Of a stretch of 43,951 nucleotides of DNA, positions 6,817 through 16,322 are shown one piece after another. A model generated the notes under the pieces. It had not been told where the DNA came from and ran no database searches. It saw only the letters and a program-made list of their open reading frames with translations. A program made the translations under genes and the position numbers. Numbering within the stretch: the stretch's first letter is position 1; each line of letters begins with the position of its first letter. Origin of the DNA: Alphaproteobacteria bacterium (lineage in GTDB: Bacteria; Pseudomonadota; Alphaproteobacteria; Rs-D84). Location of the stretch: NCBI GenBank assembly GCA_016927735.1, contig JAFGMC010000006.1, forward strand, positions 1-43,951, read 5' to 3'.

Positions 6817-8058
6817 ATGTATGTACTCGCTTTGAATTGTGGCTCTTCTACCTTGAAATTCCAAGTATTTGACACGGATACCCACGCGCCAGTATTCAAA
6901 GGGAATGCTGAAAAAATCAACGAATTTGGATCCTTTATAAAATATAAATCCGATACAAACAGCGGCAAGAAAGATATTCAAATGAATAATCATTCCGAAG
7001 CAATGTCGGGGATTATAGAATTATTACAAGAAAATGGTATCGCCCTGTCAGATATTGCAGCCGTTGGACATCGCGTTGTTCATGGTGGTGATAAATTTGC
7101 TTGCAGTGTCGAAGCAACTGATGAAGTTATACACACAATTAATGAACTGATTGATTTGGCACCGCTGCATAATCCTGCAAATTTGACAGGTATTGTTGCT
7201 GCAAAAGAAATTTTACCAAACGCAAAACAAGTTGCAATATTTGATACAGCATTCCATCAGACTATGCCTGATCATATTTATCGTTATGCAGTACCAAGTG
7301 CTTGGTACCGCGAACTGGGTGTACGCAAATACGGATTCCATGGCACATCACATTTGTACGTATCGAAACGCGTGGCCGCACTGTTGGGAAAACCAGCATC
7401 GAAATGTAATATAATTTCATTACATATTGGTTCTGGGGCATCCACATGTGCAATAAAACATGGTAACAGTATTGATACATCACTGGGTATGACACCATTG
7501 GCTGGTTTAATTATGGGAACCCGTTGTGGCGATTTAGATCCAGCAGTTCCATTTTATGTAAAAGAAAAACTGGGGCTTTCTGATAATTTGATTATGGAAA
7601 TATTGAACAAAAAATCTGGTATCTTAGGCATCACAGAATGCTATGCCGACAGACGTGATATAGAAGAACACATAAACGATAATAAAGCTTGTAAATTGGC
7701 ATTTGATATGGAAACTGCCCGCATGAAGAACTTTATCGGTTCACATATTGCAACTATTGGCGAACCAATTGATGCAATTGTATTTACTGCTGGGATTGGC
7801 GAAAATGGTTTCTTGTGGCGCGAAAGTGTTTGTAAAGATATGGAACATTTGGGAATAAAATTAAATAAAGAAATTAATGATAAAACTGCAAGTTTTATGA
7901 ATTCTGGTGAAACAGAAATCAGTACACCAGACAGTAAAATTAAAGTATTTATGATTCCAACAAATGAAGAATTGGTATTGGTCGAAGATACACTGGCAAT
8001 TCTGAATGGAACATATAATCCAGATCATTTGAATATGGATTACAGTTTTATAAAATAA
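6817..8058 (+). CDS. ackA: acetate kinase
   Basis: AckA interconverts acetate plus ATP with acetyl phosphate plus ADP. In fermenting cells it makes ATP from acetyl phosphate. The 413-residue length is about normal. Family motifs are present in order: LNCGSSTLKF at the N-terminus (phosphate loop), GHRVVHGG, HNPANL, FDTAFHQTMP, YGFHGTSH, HIGSGAST, GTRCGDLDPA and FTAGIGENG. The start at 6817 follows an AAAAGGA SD; two other ATGs nearby are out of frame or poorly placed. It is a single-gene unit with its own promoter and terminator. Phosphotransacetylase is not adjacent. Confidence 0.97.
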   Translation: MYVLALNCGSSTLKFQVFDTDTHAPVFKGNAEKINEFGSFIKYKSDTNSGKKDIQMNNHSEAMSGIIELLQENGIALSDIAAVGHRVVHGGDKFACSVEATDEVIHTINELIDLAPLHNPANLTGIVAAKEILPNAKQVAIFDTAFHQTMPDHIYRYAVPSAWYRELGVRKYGFHGTSHLYVSKRVAALLGKPASKCNIISLHIGSGASTCAIKHGNSIDTSLGMTPLAGLIMGTRCGDLDPAVPFYVKEKLGLSDNLIMEILNKKSGILGITECYADRRDIEEHINDNKACKLAFDMETARMKNFIGSHIATIGEPIDAIVFTAGIGENGFLWRESVCKDMEHLGIKLNKEINDKTASFMNSGETEISTPDSKIKVFMIPTNEELVLVEDTLAILNGTYNPDHLNMDYSFIK

Positions 8059-8084
8059 AAAACCGGCATTTTGCCGGTTTTTTT
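8059..8084. terminator. bidirectional terminator between ackA and the M48 protease gene
   Basis: The ACCGGCA/TGCCGGT stem is flanked by A- and T-runs, so it can serve both convergent genes. Confidence 0.9.
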
Positions 8085-9375
8085 ATCTTAACAGATCACC
8101 TGATTTTATATATTCGGGCGAATTCTTAGGCAAATTATTTTGTGCCTTTTTTGCATATTTTTTAGACTCTGGTTTTTTATTTATTAAATTATAATATTCT
8201 GCGCGCGCCCAATCCGATTTTCCATCATTATAAACACGTGACAATATCCAATATGTTAATGGTTGGGGCTTTGATAAAATTGCTCGTTTACATAATTCAA
8301 TTGCTTTATCATCATCACCCGGCTTTTTTCTGTCTGATAAAACCAATGCCAATGCGGTTTGTATTTGTGGTGCATTTTCAGACAGACCAAGACTTTTTTG
8401 ATACGCATTTACACTGTCATCATAATGTCCATATTGATATTCAATATCCCCCAACAATTCATAAAAGTATGGATAATCAGGTTTTCTTGAAATCAAAGTC
8501 AAAGTGCCCGTTTTTGCAGCAGACAAATTTCCAGCCTGCATATTTGCAATTGCACGCGCATAAATTGCATCATCAGATTTATCAGAAAACGGGTATAAAT
8601 TTTTTACATGATCTGCACCATCCAGATATCCGGTCAATTTTGCCCTGACTAAAGAGTATTCTGTTGTTTTTATTTCATATGCCTTGGAATCTGATTTGTA
8701 TTTATATTTAAGTTTTTTTATTTTTTCTTTTACATTTTTTAATCTTTCTGTGGTCAGTGGATGATTAATCTGGTTTGGATTTATTCTGGATTCTGCACTG
8801 CCAGTCATATTTTTCATCTGTTCAAAAACCTCTATAAAACCATTTGGGTTTAAATTTGCACGAACCATTAAATCAACACCCAAATCATCTGCCATACGTT
8901 CTTCGTCACGTGAAAAAGATAAAATTGATTGCTGTGCAACACTGCCCGAACCCGCCAAGACACCCGCACCCAACAATGGGTTACCACCCGCAACCATTAA
9001 TCCGACCCCCAATGCCTGGATAATCATTGTACGTGTCATTTCATCGGACATTCGCGCAGACATTTGAACCATATGACCACCCAATGTATGACCAAGTTCA
9101 TGCGCAATTACGGCCTGCAAGGCATCTGGTGATTTTATTTGTGTAAGTAATCCGGTATATATAAAAATTTCTTCGCCACCACTGACAAAGGCATTAAATT
9201 CACTGCTGTTCACAATATTTATTTTCAATCTGCTGTCTGGAATATTTGCAGCATGTGTTAATGGCTTAACCAAATCAGTCAAAACTTTTTCAATTTCTGT
9301 ATCATTAATTAATGTTGCTGCATTTACATTAAATGATAAAATAATAACTGAAAAAAATATTAATAATTTTCTCAT
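8083..9375 (-). CDS. periplasmic M48 metalloprotease with TPR repeats (BepA-like)
   Basis: The 430-residue protein has an N-terminal signal peptide ending near NVNAA. An M48 peptidase domain follows, with zinc motif HELGH (about 92-96) and a downstream third-ligand region (SRDEERMADDLG). The C-terminal half contains TPR-like helices (YPYFYELLGDIEYQYGHYD). BepA-type proteases degrade or help assemble outer-membrane proteins such as LptD in the periplasm. I choose the ATG at 9375, which has AGGTG upstream. An ATG at 9384 overlaps the end of recG by 8 nt and is the alternative. It forms an operon with recG. Confidence 0.88.
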   Translation of the reverse strand: MRKLLIFFSVIILSFNVNAATLINDTEIEKVLTDLVKPLTHAANIPDSRLKINIVNSSEFNAFVSGGEEIFIYTGLLTQIKSPDALQAVIAHELGHTLGGHMVQMSARMSDEMTRTMIIQALGVGLMVAGGNPLLGAGVLAGSGSVAQQSILSFSRDEERMADDLGVDLMVRANLNPNGFIEVFEQMKNMTGSAESRINPNQINHPLTTERLKNVKEKIKKLKYKYKSDSKAYEIKTTEYSLVRAKLTGYLDGADHVKNLYPFSDKSDDAIYARAIANMQAGNLSAAKTGTLTLISRKPDYPYFYELLGDIEYQYGHYDDSVNAYQKSLGLSENAPQIQTALALVLSDRKKPGDDDKAIELCKRAILSKPQPLTYWILSRVYNDGKSDWARAEYYNLINKKPESKKYAKKAQNNLPKNSPEYIKSGDLLR

Positions 9376-9376
9376 T

Positions 9377-11434
9377 CTATGCACCTACTCTATGCTCTCT
9401 ATTAAAAACAAACATTAAATCTTTTGCCCAATCTGATACTATTTCCATTTCCCGTGCATCACGCGATGCCAACTTGAACAAATCACGATGCTCGCGATAA
9501 TCGACAAAATTATATGCAATCCAACCACTTTGTTTTGTACCCAGCAATTCGCCAACCCCACGCATCATTAAATCTTGTTCTGCAATTATAAATCCGTCAT
9601 CGGTTTCACACAACACATCTAATCTTTTAATCCCATCTTCGGTAATATTTTTTCCATAAAATAAAACACAAAAAGACTGTGCATAACCACGCCCCACACG
9701 TCCACGTAATTGATGCAGTGCCGCCAGACCAAATCTTTCTGCATTTTCAATTACAATAATCGAAGCAGATGGTACATCAATTCCAACCTCTATAACCGTG
9801 GTAGAAACCAGCACCCGCATTTTTGAATTTGCATTGGAAAATTCAGACATAACCTTATCACGTTTCTTTTTATCCATTTTTCCGTGAACCAATCCAGCAT
9901 CTGGAAAATGACTTTTTAAAAAATCATAACGTTCCTGTGCAGCTGTTAAATCCGAAGTCTCAGATTCTTCAACTAATGGACAAACCCAAAAAACTTTTGC
10001 ACCATTTTCAACCTGGACCGACAAACGTTTAACCAAATCATTAATCCGCATTATTGGCAATTTGGTTGTTTTAATTGGTAAACGTCCTGCTGGTTTTTCA
10101 TTAAGAATTGAAATATCCATATCGCCATAAATCGTCATAGACAGGGTTCGTGGAATTGGTGTCGCAGACAGTGCCAACACGTCTGGGTTATTCCCCTTGA
10201 TACGAATTGCTTCGCGTTGCGCCACGCCAAAGCGATGCTGTTCATCAATAATTACCAATCCCAAGTCTTTGTATTCAGTGTCATCAGAAAAAACAGCATG
10301 TGTTCCAACAATCAATTTTGTACGACCAGATTTTATTGAAATTAATTTTTCTGTTCGTTCACGACCTTTGTCACGTCCTGTTAAAATATCGCACACAATT
10401 CCAATTTTTTCACAAAGCGATTGCAAGGTTGCAAAGTGTTGCTGCGCCAGTGTATCCGTTGGTGCCATAAGAACGGTTTGCGTCCCAGATTCTGCCATTT
10501 TGGTTGCAGCAGATAACGCAACAATTGTTTTACCACTGCCAACATCACCCTGAACCAGACGCATCATTGGGGTCGGCTTTTTCATATCATCAAAGATTTC
10601 ATCAATTACACGTTCTTGCGCATCTGTTAATTTAAAAGTCAAAACCTCATAAAATTTCGGCATCAAATCATGTTTCTTTTTACGCACACCTCTGATACTA
10701 CGAATTTCTTGACGGTGTTTTCGACTGATTGCAATTGCAACCTGATGCGCAAATAACTCACTGTACGACAATGTCAAAATTGCACCAGAATTTGGCAGCA
10801 AATCATCTGCTGATTTTGGGAAATGAACCGTGCGCAAGGCATCAAAAAAATCACGAACACTTGTTTCACAATCATTAACTTTTGTGTCCAAGCTTGCAAA
10901 AATCTGATCACGAACATTTGCAAAATTCTTTTGTGTCAAACCTTCGCCAGATGGGTATACTGCTTGGATACTCGGTATTTTTTCTGCATTTTCCAGACAT
11001 TCAATAAATTCGGGGTGACTGATAATCGCACCACCATTATTATTGTATTCCAATTTACCACTGATAATTCGCCATTGCCCAATTGGTAATTTATTTAACC
11101 AGTAATCCAAAAAAGTTGTATTAAAAAATTGAATTGTAATCGGTACACCCAATTTATCATTACACATGATTTGTGTTGGTGCGCGACGACCACGAAAAAC
11201 ACCACCTTTTTTATATGATTTTATCAGAACAGGAATTGTTATAATTTCGCCAGGCTGTACATTAATAACACTGTCAGTGATTTCACGCGGACGAACATAT
11301 GATGGTTTATGTAATAAGAAATCCAATACGCGTCGACCGCCCAAAATTTCATCAAACTTTGATGCCAAGACTGGACCAACACCTTTTACAAATTGTAAAT
11401 CAGTATTCAGAAAATCGAATAATTCTTTTTTCAT
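9377..11434 (-). CDS. recG: ATP-dependent DNA helicase RecG
   Basis: RecG reverses stalled replication forks and processes Holliday-junction-like structures. The 685-residue protein has the N-terminal wedge/OB domain (about 1-230). The SF2 motor follows, with Walker A GDVGSGKT (about 296-303), the DEQH box in IIDEQHRFG, LSATPIPRTL and motif VI QLRGRVGRG. The C-terminal region has the usual DGFIIAEQDLMMRGVGE and GTKQSG blocks. The length is typical. It is the first gene of a two-gene operon with the M48 protease. Confidence 0.97.
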   Translation of the reverse strand: MKKELFDFLNTDLQFVKGVGPVLASKFDEILGGRRVLDFLLHKPSYVRPREITDSVINVQPGEIITIPVLIKSYKKGGVFRGRRAPTQIMCNDKLGVPITIQFFNTTFLDYWLNKLPIGQWRIISGKLEYNNNGGAIISHPEFIECLENAEKIPSIQAVYPSGEGLTQKNFANVRDQIFASLDTKVNDCETSVRDFFDALRTVHFPKSADDLLPNSGAILTLSYSELFAHQVAIAISRKHRQEIRSIRGVRKKKHDLMPKFYEVLTFKLTDAQERVIDEIFDDMKKPTPMMRLVQGDVGSGKTIVALSAATKMAESGTQTVLMAPTDTLAQQHFATLQSLCEKIGIVCDILTGRDKGRERTEKLISIKSGRTKLIVGTHAVFSDDTEYKDLGLVIIDEQHRFGVAQREAIRIKGNNPDVLALSATPIPRTLSMTIYGDMDISILNEKPAGRLPIKTTKLPIMRINDLVKRLSVQVENGAKVFWVCPLVEESETSDLTAAQERYDFLKSHFPDAGLVHGKMDKKKRDKVMSEFSNANSKMRVLVSTTVIEVGIDVPSASIIVIENAERFGLAALHQLRGRVGRGYAQSFCVLFYGKNITEDGIKRLDVLCETDDGFIIAEQDLMMRGVGELLGTKQSGWIAYNFVDYREHRDLFKLASRDAREMEIVSDWAKDLMFVFNREHRVGA

Positions 11435-11485
11435 ACTATGTATATTAATAGAGCAAGCTTGGATTTACCATTAAATTATTAAAAA

Positions 11486-11509
11486 ATAAACGGGCATTTT
11501 GCCCGTTTA
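11486..11509 (-). terminator. terminator of rne
   Basis: A long stem (AAACGGGC/GCCCGTTT) begins 2 nt after the rne stop codon. A T-rich stretch follows on the minus strand. Confidence 0.85.
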
Positions 11510-11510
11510 T

Positions 11511-13307
11511 TTATCCAACAATCTTTTCCCAAAAACTTTTTGGTTTAGGCGGTTGTTTTTTGCGACGACGATGATGCGGTGCATTCATTGTTGTCTTTTT
11601 TGCTTCAATATGATTTGCATTTTTCTTTTTAGCGTATGTTGAAGGTGAATGCGCATTCAGAATATCTTCTGTCTTATTCGCCTCTGGCGCGATACGTTGA
11701 ATTGAATATTGATCAATATTCATCATACTGTCATCGCCAACGATTACGATTTCTGTATCAAACTTTCCTTCCATTTCGGAAATTTCAGTTTTCTTATGAT
11801 TTAACAGGTAAACTGCAACATCTGTTGGAATAGTCATAATTATTTTCTGTGCACTTTTTGCTAACAATTTTTCCTGCAAGTGACGGAACATTATAACAGC
11901 TGCGGTTTGAATACTTGGTACAATACCAGCACCCATACAATAAGGGCACTGAACATATGAAGATTCCATAAAGCTGCTGCGCAAACGTTGGCGAGATAAC
12001 ATTAATACGCCAAAATTGTTTATTTTTGCAACCTGGGTGCGTGCACGATCACGTTTCATAACTTCGCGCATTCTCATTTCCAACTTTCTATTATTACGTT
12101 CTTCTTCCATATCAATAAAGTCGATTGCAACAATCCCTGCCAAATCACGTAAACGCAATTGCAGTGCAATTTCCTCTGCGGCTTCTAAATTAGTCTTTAG
12201 TGCTGTTTGTTCGATATCTTTTTCTTTAATCGCACGGGACGAGTTAACGTCTATTGTGACCATAGCCTCGGTCTGATTAATAACCAACGAGCCACCAGAT
12301 GGCAAATTGACGTATGGACCATGTAATCCTTCGAGCTGCTTTTCAATTCCAGCCTTTACAAACAATGGTACCGCTACATCTTTATACAAAACTAGCTGTT
12401 TTTTTGGTGCACGACCGTACATTTGTTGAAAATTTGACTTTGCTACATCATAAGCTTGTTCGCCCTGAATAATCAAAGTATCATCTTTATCGCTCAGGAA
12501 ATCACGAACCACACGACGCAACAATGAATCTTCGGTATGAATTATGACCGGGGCAACAGATTCCAGTGTTGTTTTACGAATATCATTCCACAAACCAACC
12601 AGATAATCATAATCTTTAGATATATCCTCTGCTATGGCGCCAAATGCAGCCGTACGCAGAACAACAGTCATACCCTTTGGAATTTTTAACCCATGTAATA
12701 TTTCGCGCAAACGAGCACGTTCAGGTTTATCAGATATTTTTTTGGAGATACCATATGAATTACGCTTACGCGAATTTGGCATCAGAACAGCAAAACGACC
12801 AGCCAATGACAAATATGTTGTCATAGATGCGCCCTTTTGACCACGTTCTTCCTTGACCCCCTGGATCAGCAAAATTTGCTTTGGTTTTACGACGTCCTGA
12901 ATTCTGAATTCACGGGCGCGTTTTACAAATTCTTTATTATCTTCACCTGCGGAATGATCATCAAATTCTGCAACTTCGTCATCGTCCGATGGATCGTCAT
13001 CATCGTCAACAATATTAGCATGGGCCAGTTCCAGCAGCTTTTTCTTTTGCTCTGGATTAACCTCATAATAATCTGGGTGAATTTCAGAAAATGGCAAAAA
13101 TCCATTCTTTCCGGTACCATAATCAACGAACGCGGCCTGCAAGGACGGCTCAACGCGTATTACTTTTGCCAGATAAATATTGCCTTTGATTTGTGGTTTA
13201 GTCGTTGTTTCTACATCAAAATCAGAAACACGGTTGGATGCGGATTCCACCACCACCACCCTGGTCTCTTCCGGGTGGACTGCATCCACATAAATTTTCT
13301 TTGACAT
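11511..13307 (-). CDS. rne: ribonuclease E/G
   Basis: This endonuclease cuts AU-rich single-stranded RNA in mRNA decay and rRNA/tRNA processing. The 598-residue protein starts with an S1 RNA-binding domain (about 38-165) interrupted by an acidic insert (DDDDDPSDDDEVAEFDDH), a feature of alphaproteobacterial RNase E. The DNase I-like catalytic part has the magnesium-binding aspartates in TIDVNS and DFIDMEEE, and the zinc-link CPYCMGAG follows. The C-terminal tail is short (about 80 residues) and ends in a basic HHRRRKKQPPKPK stretch. A long degradosome scaffold is absent, so the size lies between RNase G and RNase E. AAAGGA precedes the ATG. Confidence 0.93.
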   Translation of the reverse strand: MSKKIYVDAVHPEETRVVVVESASNRVSDFDVETTTKPQIKGNIYLAKVIRVEPSLQAAFVDYGTGKNGFLPFSEIHPDYYEVNPEQKKKLLELAHANIVDDDDDPSDDDEVAEFDDHSAGEDNKEFVKRAREFRIQDVVKPKQILLIQGVKEERGQKGASMTTYLSLAGRFAVLMPNSRKRNSYGISKKISDKPERARLREILHGLKIPKGMTVVLRTAAFGAIAEDISKDYDYLVGLWNDIRKTTLESVAPVIIHTEDSLLRRVVRDFLSDKDDTLIIQGEQAYDVAKSNFQQMYGRAPKKQLVLYKDVAVPLFVKAGIEKQLEGLHGPYVNLPSGGSLVINQTEAMVTIDVNSSRAIKEKDIEQTALKTNLEAAEEIALQLRLRDLAGIVAIDFIDMEEERNNRKLEMRMREVMKRDRARTQVAKINNFGVLMLSRQRLRSSFMESSYVQCPYCMGAGIVPSIQTAAVIMFRHLQEKLLAKSAQKIIMTIPTDVAVYLLNHKKTEISEMEGKFDTEIVIVGDDSMMNIDQYSIQRIAPEANKTEDILNAHSPSTYAKKKNANHIEAKKTTMNAPHHRRRKKQPPKPKSFWEKIVG

Positions 13308-13435
13308 TTAATAATCCTTTTATTTTTAATGTGTATGCCATAGAAATAATTCGTCCCTGTGGGGCGTCCCAGCCCATGCCAAGAGAAAGCGCATAGATAT
13401 CCATCAGCGCTAGTCGAATTAAGAAAACTTGTGAT
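13308..13435 (-). promoter_or_regulatory. promoter and structured leader of rne
   Basis: On the minus strand TTCGAC (13413-13418) and TATGCG (13390-13395) are 17 bp apart, giving a leader of about 75 nt. The leader is locally GC-rich and can form a TGGGC/GCCC(C)A hairpin around 13359-13376. RNase E is known to autoregulate through its 5' UTR in enterobacteria; a similar role here is inference. Confidence 0.4.
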
Positions 13436-13479
13436 AAAAAAAACACTAAGCTACCCCATGTTATACAACGAAGGATAGC
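13436..13479 (-). terminator. terminator of the YbhN-like gene
   Basis: The minus-strand stem GCTATCC/GGGGTAGC (13450-13479) is followed within a few bases by a T8 run (13436-13443). Confidence 0.65.
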
Positions 13480-13511
13480 GTAGCATGTGATAAAACATAA
13501 GGCAAGATATT

Positions 13512-14519
13512 TTATTTTTTACGGCGAATGTCCGAGAAATGCGGCAAATGTTGTTTGGCTTCTTCTAACCAACGTTTCATACGATTTCGCAACCATCTTT
13601 CGTATATAAAAAACATTCCACCAGCACCAATCAAAGGTATTACGTAATAAATAATTCTGAAGGCTAATAACGCACCGAAAATGCTCGCCCTGCTTACTTC
13701 ATCTGGCAAAGCCAACAAGAAAATACTCTCAAAAACACCTATTCCGCCAGGAACTTGACTGAATACCCCGGCAGTTTGGGCAATAACAAATAACCCAATG
13801 TATGTTCCAAAAGGTATTTGAACAAATTGTATTAAACAGAAATACAGTACCAGTCCAGCCAACATACTGTCTGCCATACCTAAAAGCATTTGTAAAAAAG
13901 CAACCTCTGTATTAGGAACTTGAAATTTTGCTTCACCGATTTTTATAAACTTTCTTCTAAAAAACAGAGTTATTGCAAGATATGCACCTATGGCAGCAGA
14001 GCTGAAAACGAATAAGCTGTTGATACCCAGTTTTGCGCCAACAGAATCTTCGAAAACCGAATGTGGTACTAGAAAATACCCCAAAATCATAATTGACGCA
14101 CAACCCAAGAAATAAGTAAATCCTGAAAAAACCAACATTTTTAAGATTTCACCAGCACGAATACGCCAACGAGTATACAAACGGTATCTTATTGCACCAC
14201 CACTGACAACCGCATGTCCCGCATTATTACTGATTGCAAATCCCAGTATCCCGGCCAACATCCACTTCCACCAAGTGACTTTTTTTCCGACGTATCGCAG
14301 CGCCAAGTAATCATAAAATGACAATGCTATATAACCTATTAAACAAGCAATTGATGCATAAACCAGGTTAATAAATGGTATACTGCGTAACGCGCCAATA
14401 ATATCTGTCAAAGAATAGTTACGCAACTGCCAATATAACATTCCAGCAGCCAATAAAAAAAAGAACAGCCCAGCCCAACTGATTATTTTTTTAAATATTC
14501 TTTTAAATTTCACTGACAT
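13512..14519 (-). CDS. YbhN/UPF0104-type integral membrane protein (LPG synthase TM-domain family)
   Basis: The 335-residue protein has about eight hydrophobic segments. It matches the membrane domain of lysylphosphatidylglycerol synthases. Visible family features are SNNAGHAVVSGGAIRYRLY near the first third and QVPGGIGVFESIFL near the C-terminal third. It lacks the cytosolic aminoacyl-transferase domain, so lysyl-PG synthesis is not implied; related proteins act as lipid flippases or in envelope maintenance. The start at 14519 follows AAAAAGGA; the longer frame to 14630 runs through the terminator of the upstream gene. The C-terminus is strongly basic (RNRMKRW ... RRKK). Confidence 0.85.
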   Translation of the reverse strand: MSVKFKRIFKKIISWAGLFFFLLAAGMLYWQLRNYSLTDIIGALRSIPFINLVYASIACLIGYIALSFYDYLALRYVGKKVTWWKWMLAGILGFAISNNAGHAVVSGGAIRYRLYTRWRIRAGEILKMLVFSGFTYFLGCASIMILGYFLVPHSVFEDSVGAKLGINSLFVFSSAAIGAYLAITLFFRRKFIKIGEAKFQVPNTEVAFLQMLLGMADSMLAGLVLYFCLIQFVQIPFGTYIGLFVIAQTAGVFSQVPGGIGVFESIFLLALPDEVSRASIFGALLAFRIIYYVIPLIGAGGMFFIYERWLRNRMKRWLEEAKQHLPHFSDIRRKK

Positions 14520-14574
14520 AAAAATCCTTTTTAGCAGACAAAAGATATCAATATATAAATTAAAAAGCAAACCC

Positions 14575-14609
14575 AAAAAAACTCCGCCCAATTTTAAATG
14601 GACGGAATT
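14575..14609 (-). terminator. terminator of the 150-residue gene
   Basis: The minus-strand 10-bp stem AATTCCGTCC/GGGCGGAGTT (two GT pairs) is followed by a T-run. Confidence 0.75.
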
Positions 14610-14630
14610 ATTTTTGAAATTTAATAACAA

Positions 14631-15083
14631 TTAAATACCGTAATGACGTTCTATAATTGAAATTTTTCTCATCTCAGCTTGTTTTTTCTCTGCAGCTTCG
14701 AATGCGATTGCCAAGTTTTGTTGAACGTGAATATTACCACTATTAACAAAAATTTCTTTTTCTGTTAATACCTGTAAATGTTCTAAGGTTTTAAGTCTTT
14801 TACAAACCTTTTCATGTTCAGCAACAGCATTTAAAACTTCATTAGCCGCATCACTGCTCATATCATCACTGGCAACAATTGATATCATTTCCCATAAAAT
14901 GGACTTTAACTGACGCAAAATTGCCAATTCCTGCTTATCCAGAAAACTTGAACGATTATCGCTTTTGTTGTGGGTATGTAGATTACCTGTACGTTTTTTC
15001 AATCCTTCAATATCGCTTCTTTCTATTTTTATAGATTCCCATTGTTTGCGCAAAGATTCTAAATTTGGTTTTTCATTTACCAT
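14631..15083 (-). CDS. small helical protein of unknown function
   Basis: I do not recognise this 150-residue protein. It has no signal peptide or membrane segment, and most of it looks helical and charged with coiled-coil potential (about 50-145). A good SD (AGGAG) precedes the ATG. It lies 17 nt downstream of another small helical gene and ends in a strong terminator, so the two form a two-gene operon driven from 15560. The paired expression suggests a shared role, which I cannot name. Confidence 0.75.
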   Translation of the reverse strand: MVNEKPNLESLRKQWESIKIERSDIEGLKKRTGNLHTHNKSDNRSSFLDKQELAILRQLKSILWEMISIVASDDMSSDAANEVLNAVAEHEKVCKRLKTLEHLQVLTEKEIFVNSGNIHVQQNLAIAFEAAEKKQAEMRKISIIERHYGI

Positions 15084-15100
15084 AAAACTCTCCTGTTTTG

Positions 15101-15499
15101 TTATTTTGATTTTTCCGTCATTTTTGTTATAAATCTTCTGATTTTAATAGCATTAAAAAAATCTTTTAAAAATCCGGTCGATTTTATAAAATCGGGCTGT
15201 TTTTTTGGATCTGTTTCTTCCAACAACTCTTTCAATCTTGCTTTGATACTTTCAAGTTCTTTTTGTGAATCACTTTCTAATGTCAAAGCATAACCCATTC
15301 TTTCAGTACGATAAAAATTAATCACATATTCCATATTTTCTTGGAATTCTTTTAAAATTTCTATTTCTTTTTTATTAAGTTCTTCTGTTTGATCAAGACC
15401 TCTTGTTTTATAAACACCTCTGGCCTGTGAAATATTTTCCAATTCTGTTTTAAAATATGATATCGGTTTTTTTTCTATTTGTTTTTTTTCTGTTTGCAT
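15101..15499 (-). CDS. small charged helical protein of unknown function
   Basis: I do not recognise this 132-residue, Lys/Glu-rich protein. Residues 30-60 and 75-105 look like amphipathic helices (for example SDSQKELESIKARLKELLEE). No signal peptide or membrane segment is visible. GAGGAAA precedes the ATG. It is the first gene of the operon that ends at 14631 and is divergent from rph. Confidence 0.75.
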   Translation of the reverse strand: MQTEKKQIEKKPISYFKTELENISQARGVYKTRGLDQTEELNKKEIEILKEFQENMEYVINFYRTERMGYALTLESDSQKELESIKARLKELLEETDPKKQPDFIKSTGFLKDFFNAIKIRRFITKMTEKSK

Positions 15500-15532
15500 T
15501 TATGTTTCCTCGCTTGTATTATACACCTTATA

Positions 15533-15560
15533 ATTGTAGAACAAAAACAATATTTGTCAA
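15533..15560 (-). promoter_or_regulatory. promoter of the 15101-15083 small-gene operon
   Basis: On the minus strand a consensus TTGACA (15555-15560), a 16-bp spacer and TACAAT (15533-15538). The rph transcript, in the opposite direction, must start close by; a TATAAT-like box lies on the plus strand at about 15529-15534. Confidence 0.75.
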
Positions 15561-15580
15561 CCACAAAAGGTAAAAAAGTT

Positions 15581-16294
15581 ATGATACGCCCTTCACTTCG
15601 TAAACCAGACCAAATTCGTCCAATATCAATAGAAACAAATGTAAACAAATGGGCTGAGGGATCTTGCCTTATAAAAATTGGTGGTACACATGTAATTTGC
15701 AATGCATCTGTTGATAACAATCAACCACTATGGAAACGTCAACAAAACAAGACTGGCGGTTGGGTATCGGCTGAATATTCAATGTTGCCACGTGCCGTCG
15801 GAATCAGAAAAGGACGTGAAGCATTGGCAAAAGATCATCGATCATCAGAAATTTCCAGATTGATTGGACGCGCATTGCGCAGTGTTGTTGATATGGAAAA
15901 ACTGGGAAAACACACCATAACCATTGATTGTGATGTAATCCAAGCAGAAGGTGGTACACGTTGCGCCAGCATAACTGGTGGATTCATCGCATTATCGCTG
16001 GCTGTTAAATATTTATTAGAAAATAAACGTATAAAAGAAACACCTATCAGTGATTATGTTGCGGCAATCAGCGCAGGTATATGGAATAATCAATTGGTTT
16101 TGGACCTGGATTTTGAAGAAGACTGTGCGGCAGAGTTAGACGCTAATTTCGTACTATCTGGGGATGGAAGCTTTATAGAAATTCAAGCAACTGGTGAGCA
16201 ACATCCATTCACAACAGAACAAATGTTAAAGCTGATGGAATTATCAAAAGCCGGATGTGCACAAATAATTGAATTACAAAAACAAGTTTTATAA
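15581..16294 (+). CDS. rph: ribonuclease PH
   Basis: RNase PH trims the 3' trailer of tRNA precursors by phosphorolysis. The 237-residue protein shows the family core: R-rich N-terminus, GGTHVICNASV, GWVSAEYSMLPRA, the phosphate-binding GGTRCASITG, and SAGIWNNQLVLDLDFEEDC. The ATG at 15581 follows AAAGG; the open frame extends upstream without an SD. The N-terminus (MIRPSLRKPDQIR) deviates from the usual MRPDGR start but keeps the basic character. Confidence 0.96.
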   Translation: MIRPSLRKPDQIRPISIETNVNKWAEGSCLIKIGGTHVICNASVDNNQPLWKRQQNKTGGWVSAEYSMLPRAVGIRKGREALAKDHRSSEISRLIGRALRSVVDMEKLGKHTITIDCDVIQAEGGTRCASITGGFIALSLAVKYLLENKRIKETPISDYVAAISAGIWNNQLVLDLDFEEDCAAELDANFVLSGDGSFIEIQATGEQHPFTTEQMLKLMELSKAGCAQIIELQKQVL

Positions 16295-16297
16295 ATA

Positions 16298-16320
16298 AAA
16301 ACCGCCAATTGGCGGTTTTT
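16298..16320. terminator. bidirectional terminator between rph and the secreted-protein gene
   Basis: A nearly perfect palindrome, AAAACCGCCAATTGGCGGTT, is flanked by A/T runs. Confidence 0.9.
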
Positions 16321-16322
16321 AT

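Noticed and set aside
12837-13304. 155-residue plus-strand frame opposite rne
   Set aside because: It is Phe/Ile-rich from antisense reading of acidic and basic codons in a conserved gene; no promoter or SD is seen.
13222-13446. Minus-strand open frame in the rne leader
   Set aside because: It overlaps rne out of frame, has no SD at its ATGs, and its upstream part covers a terminator.
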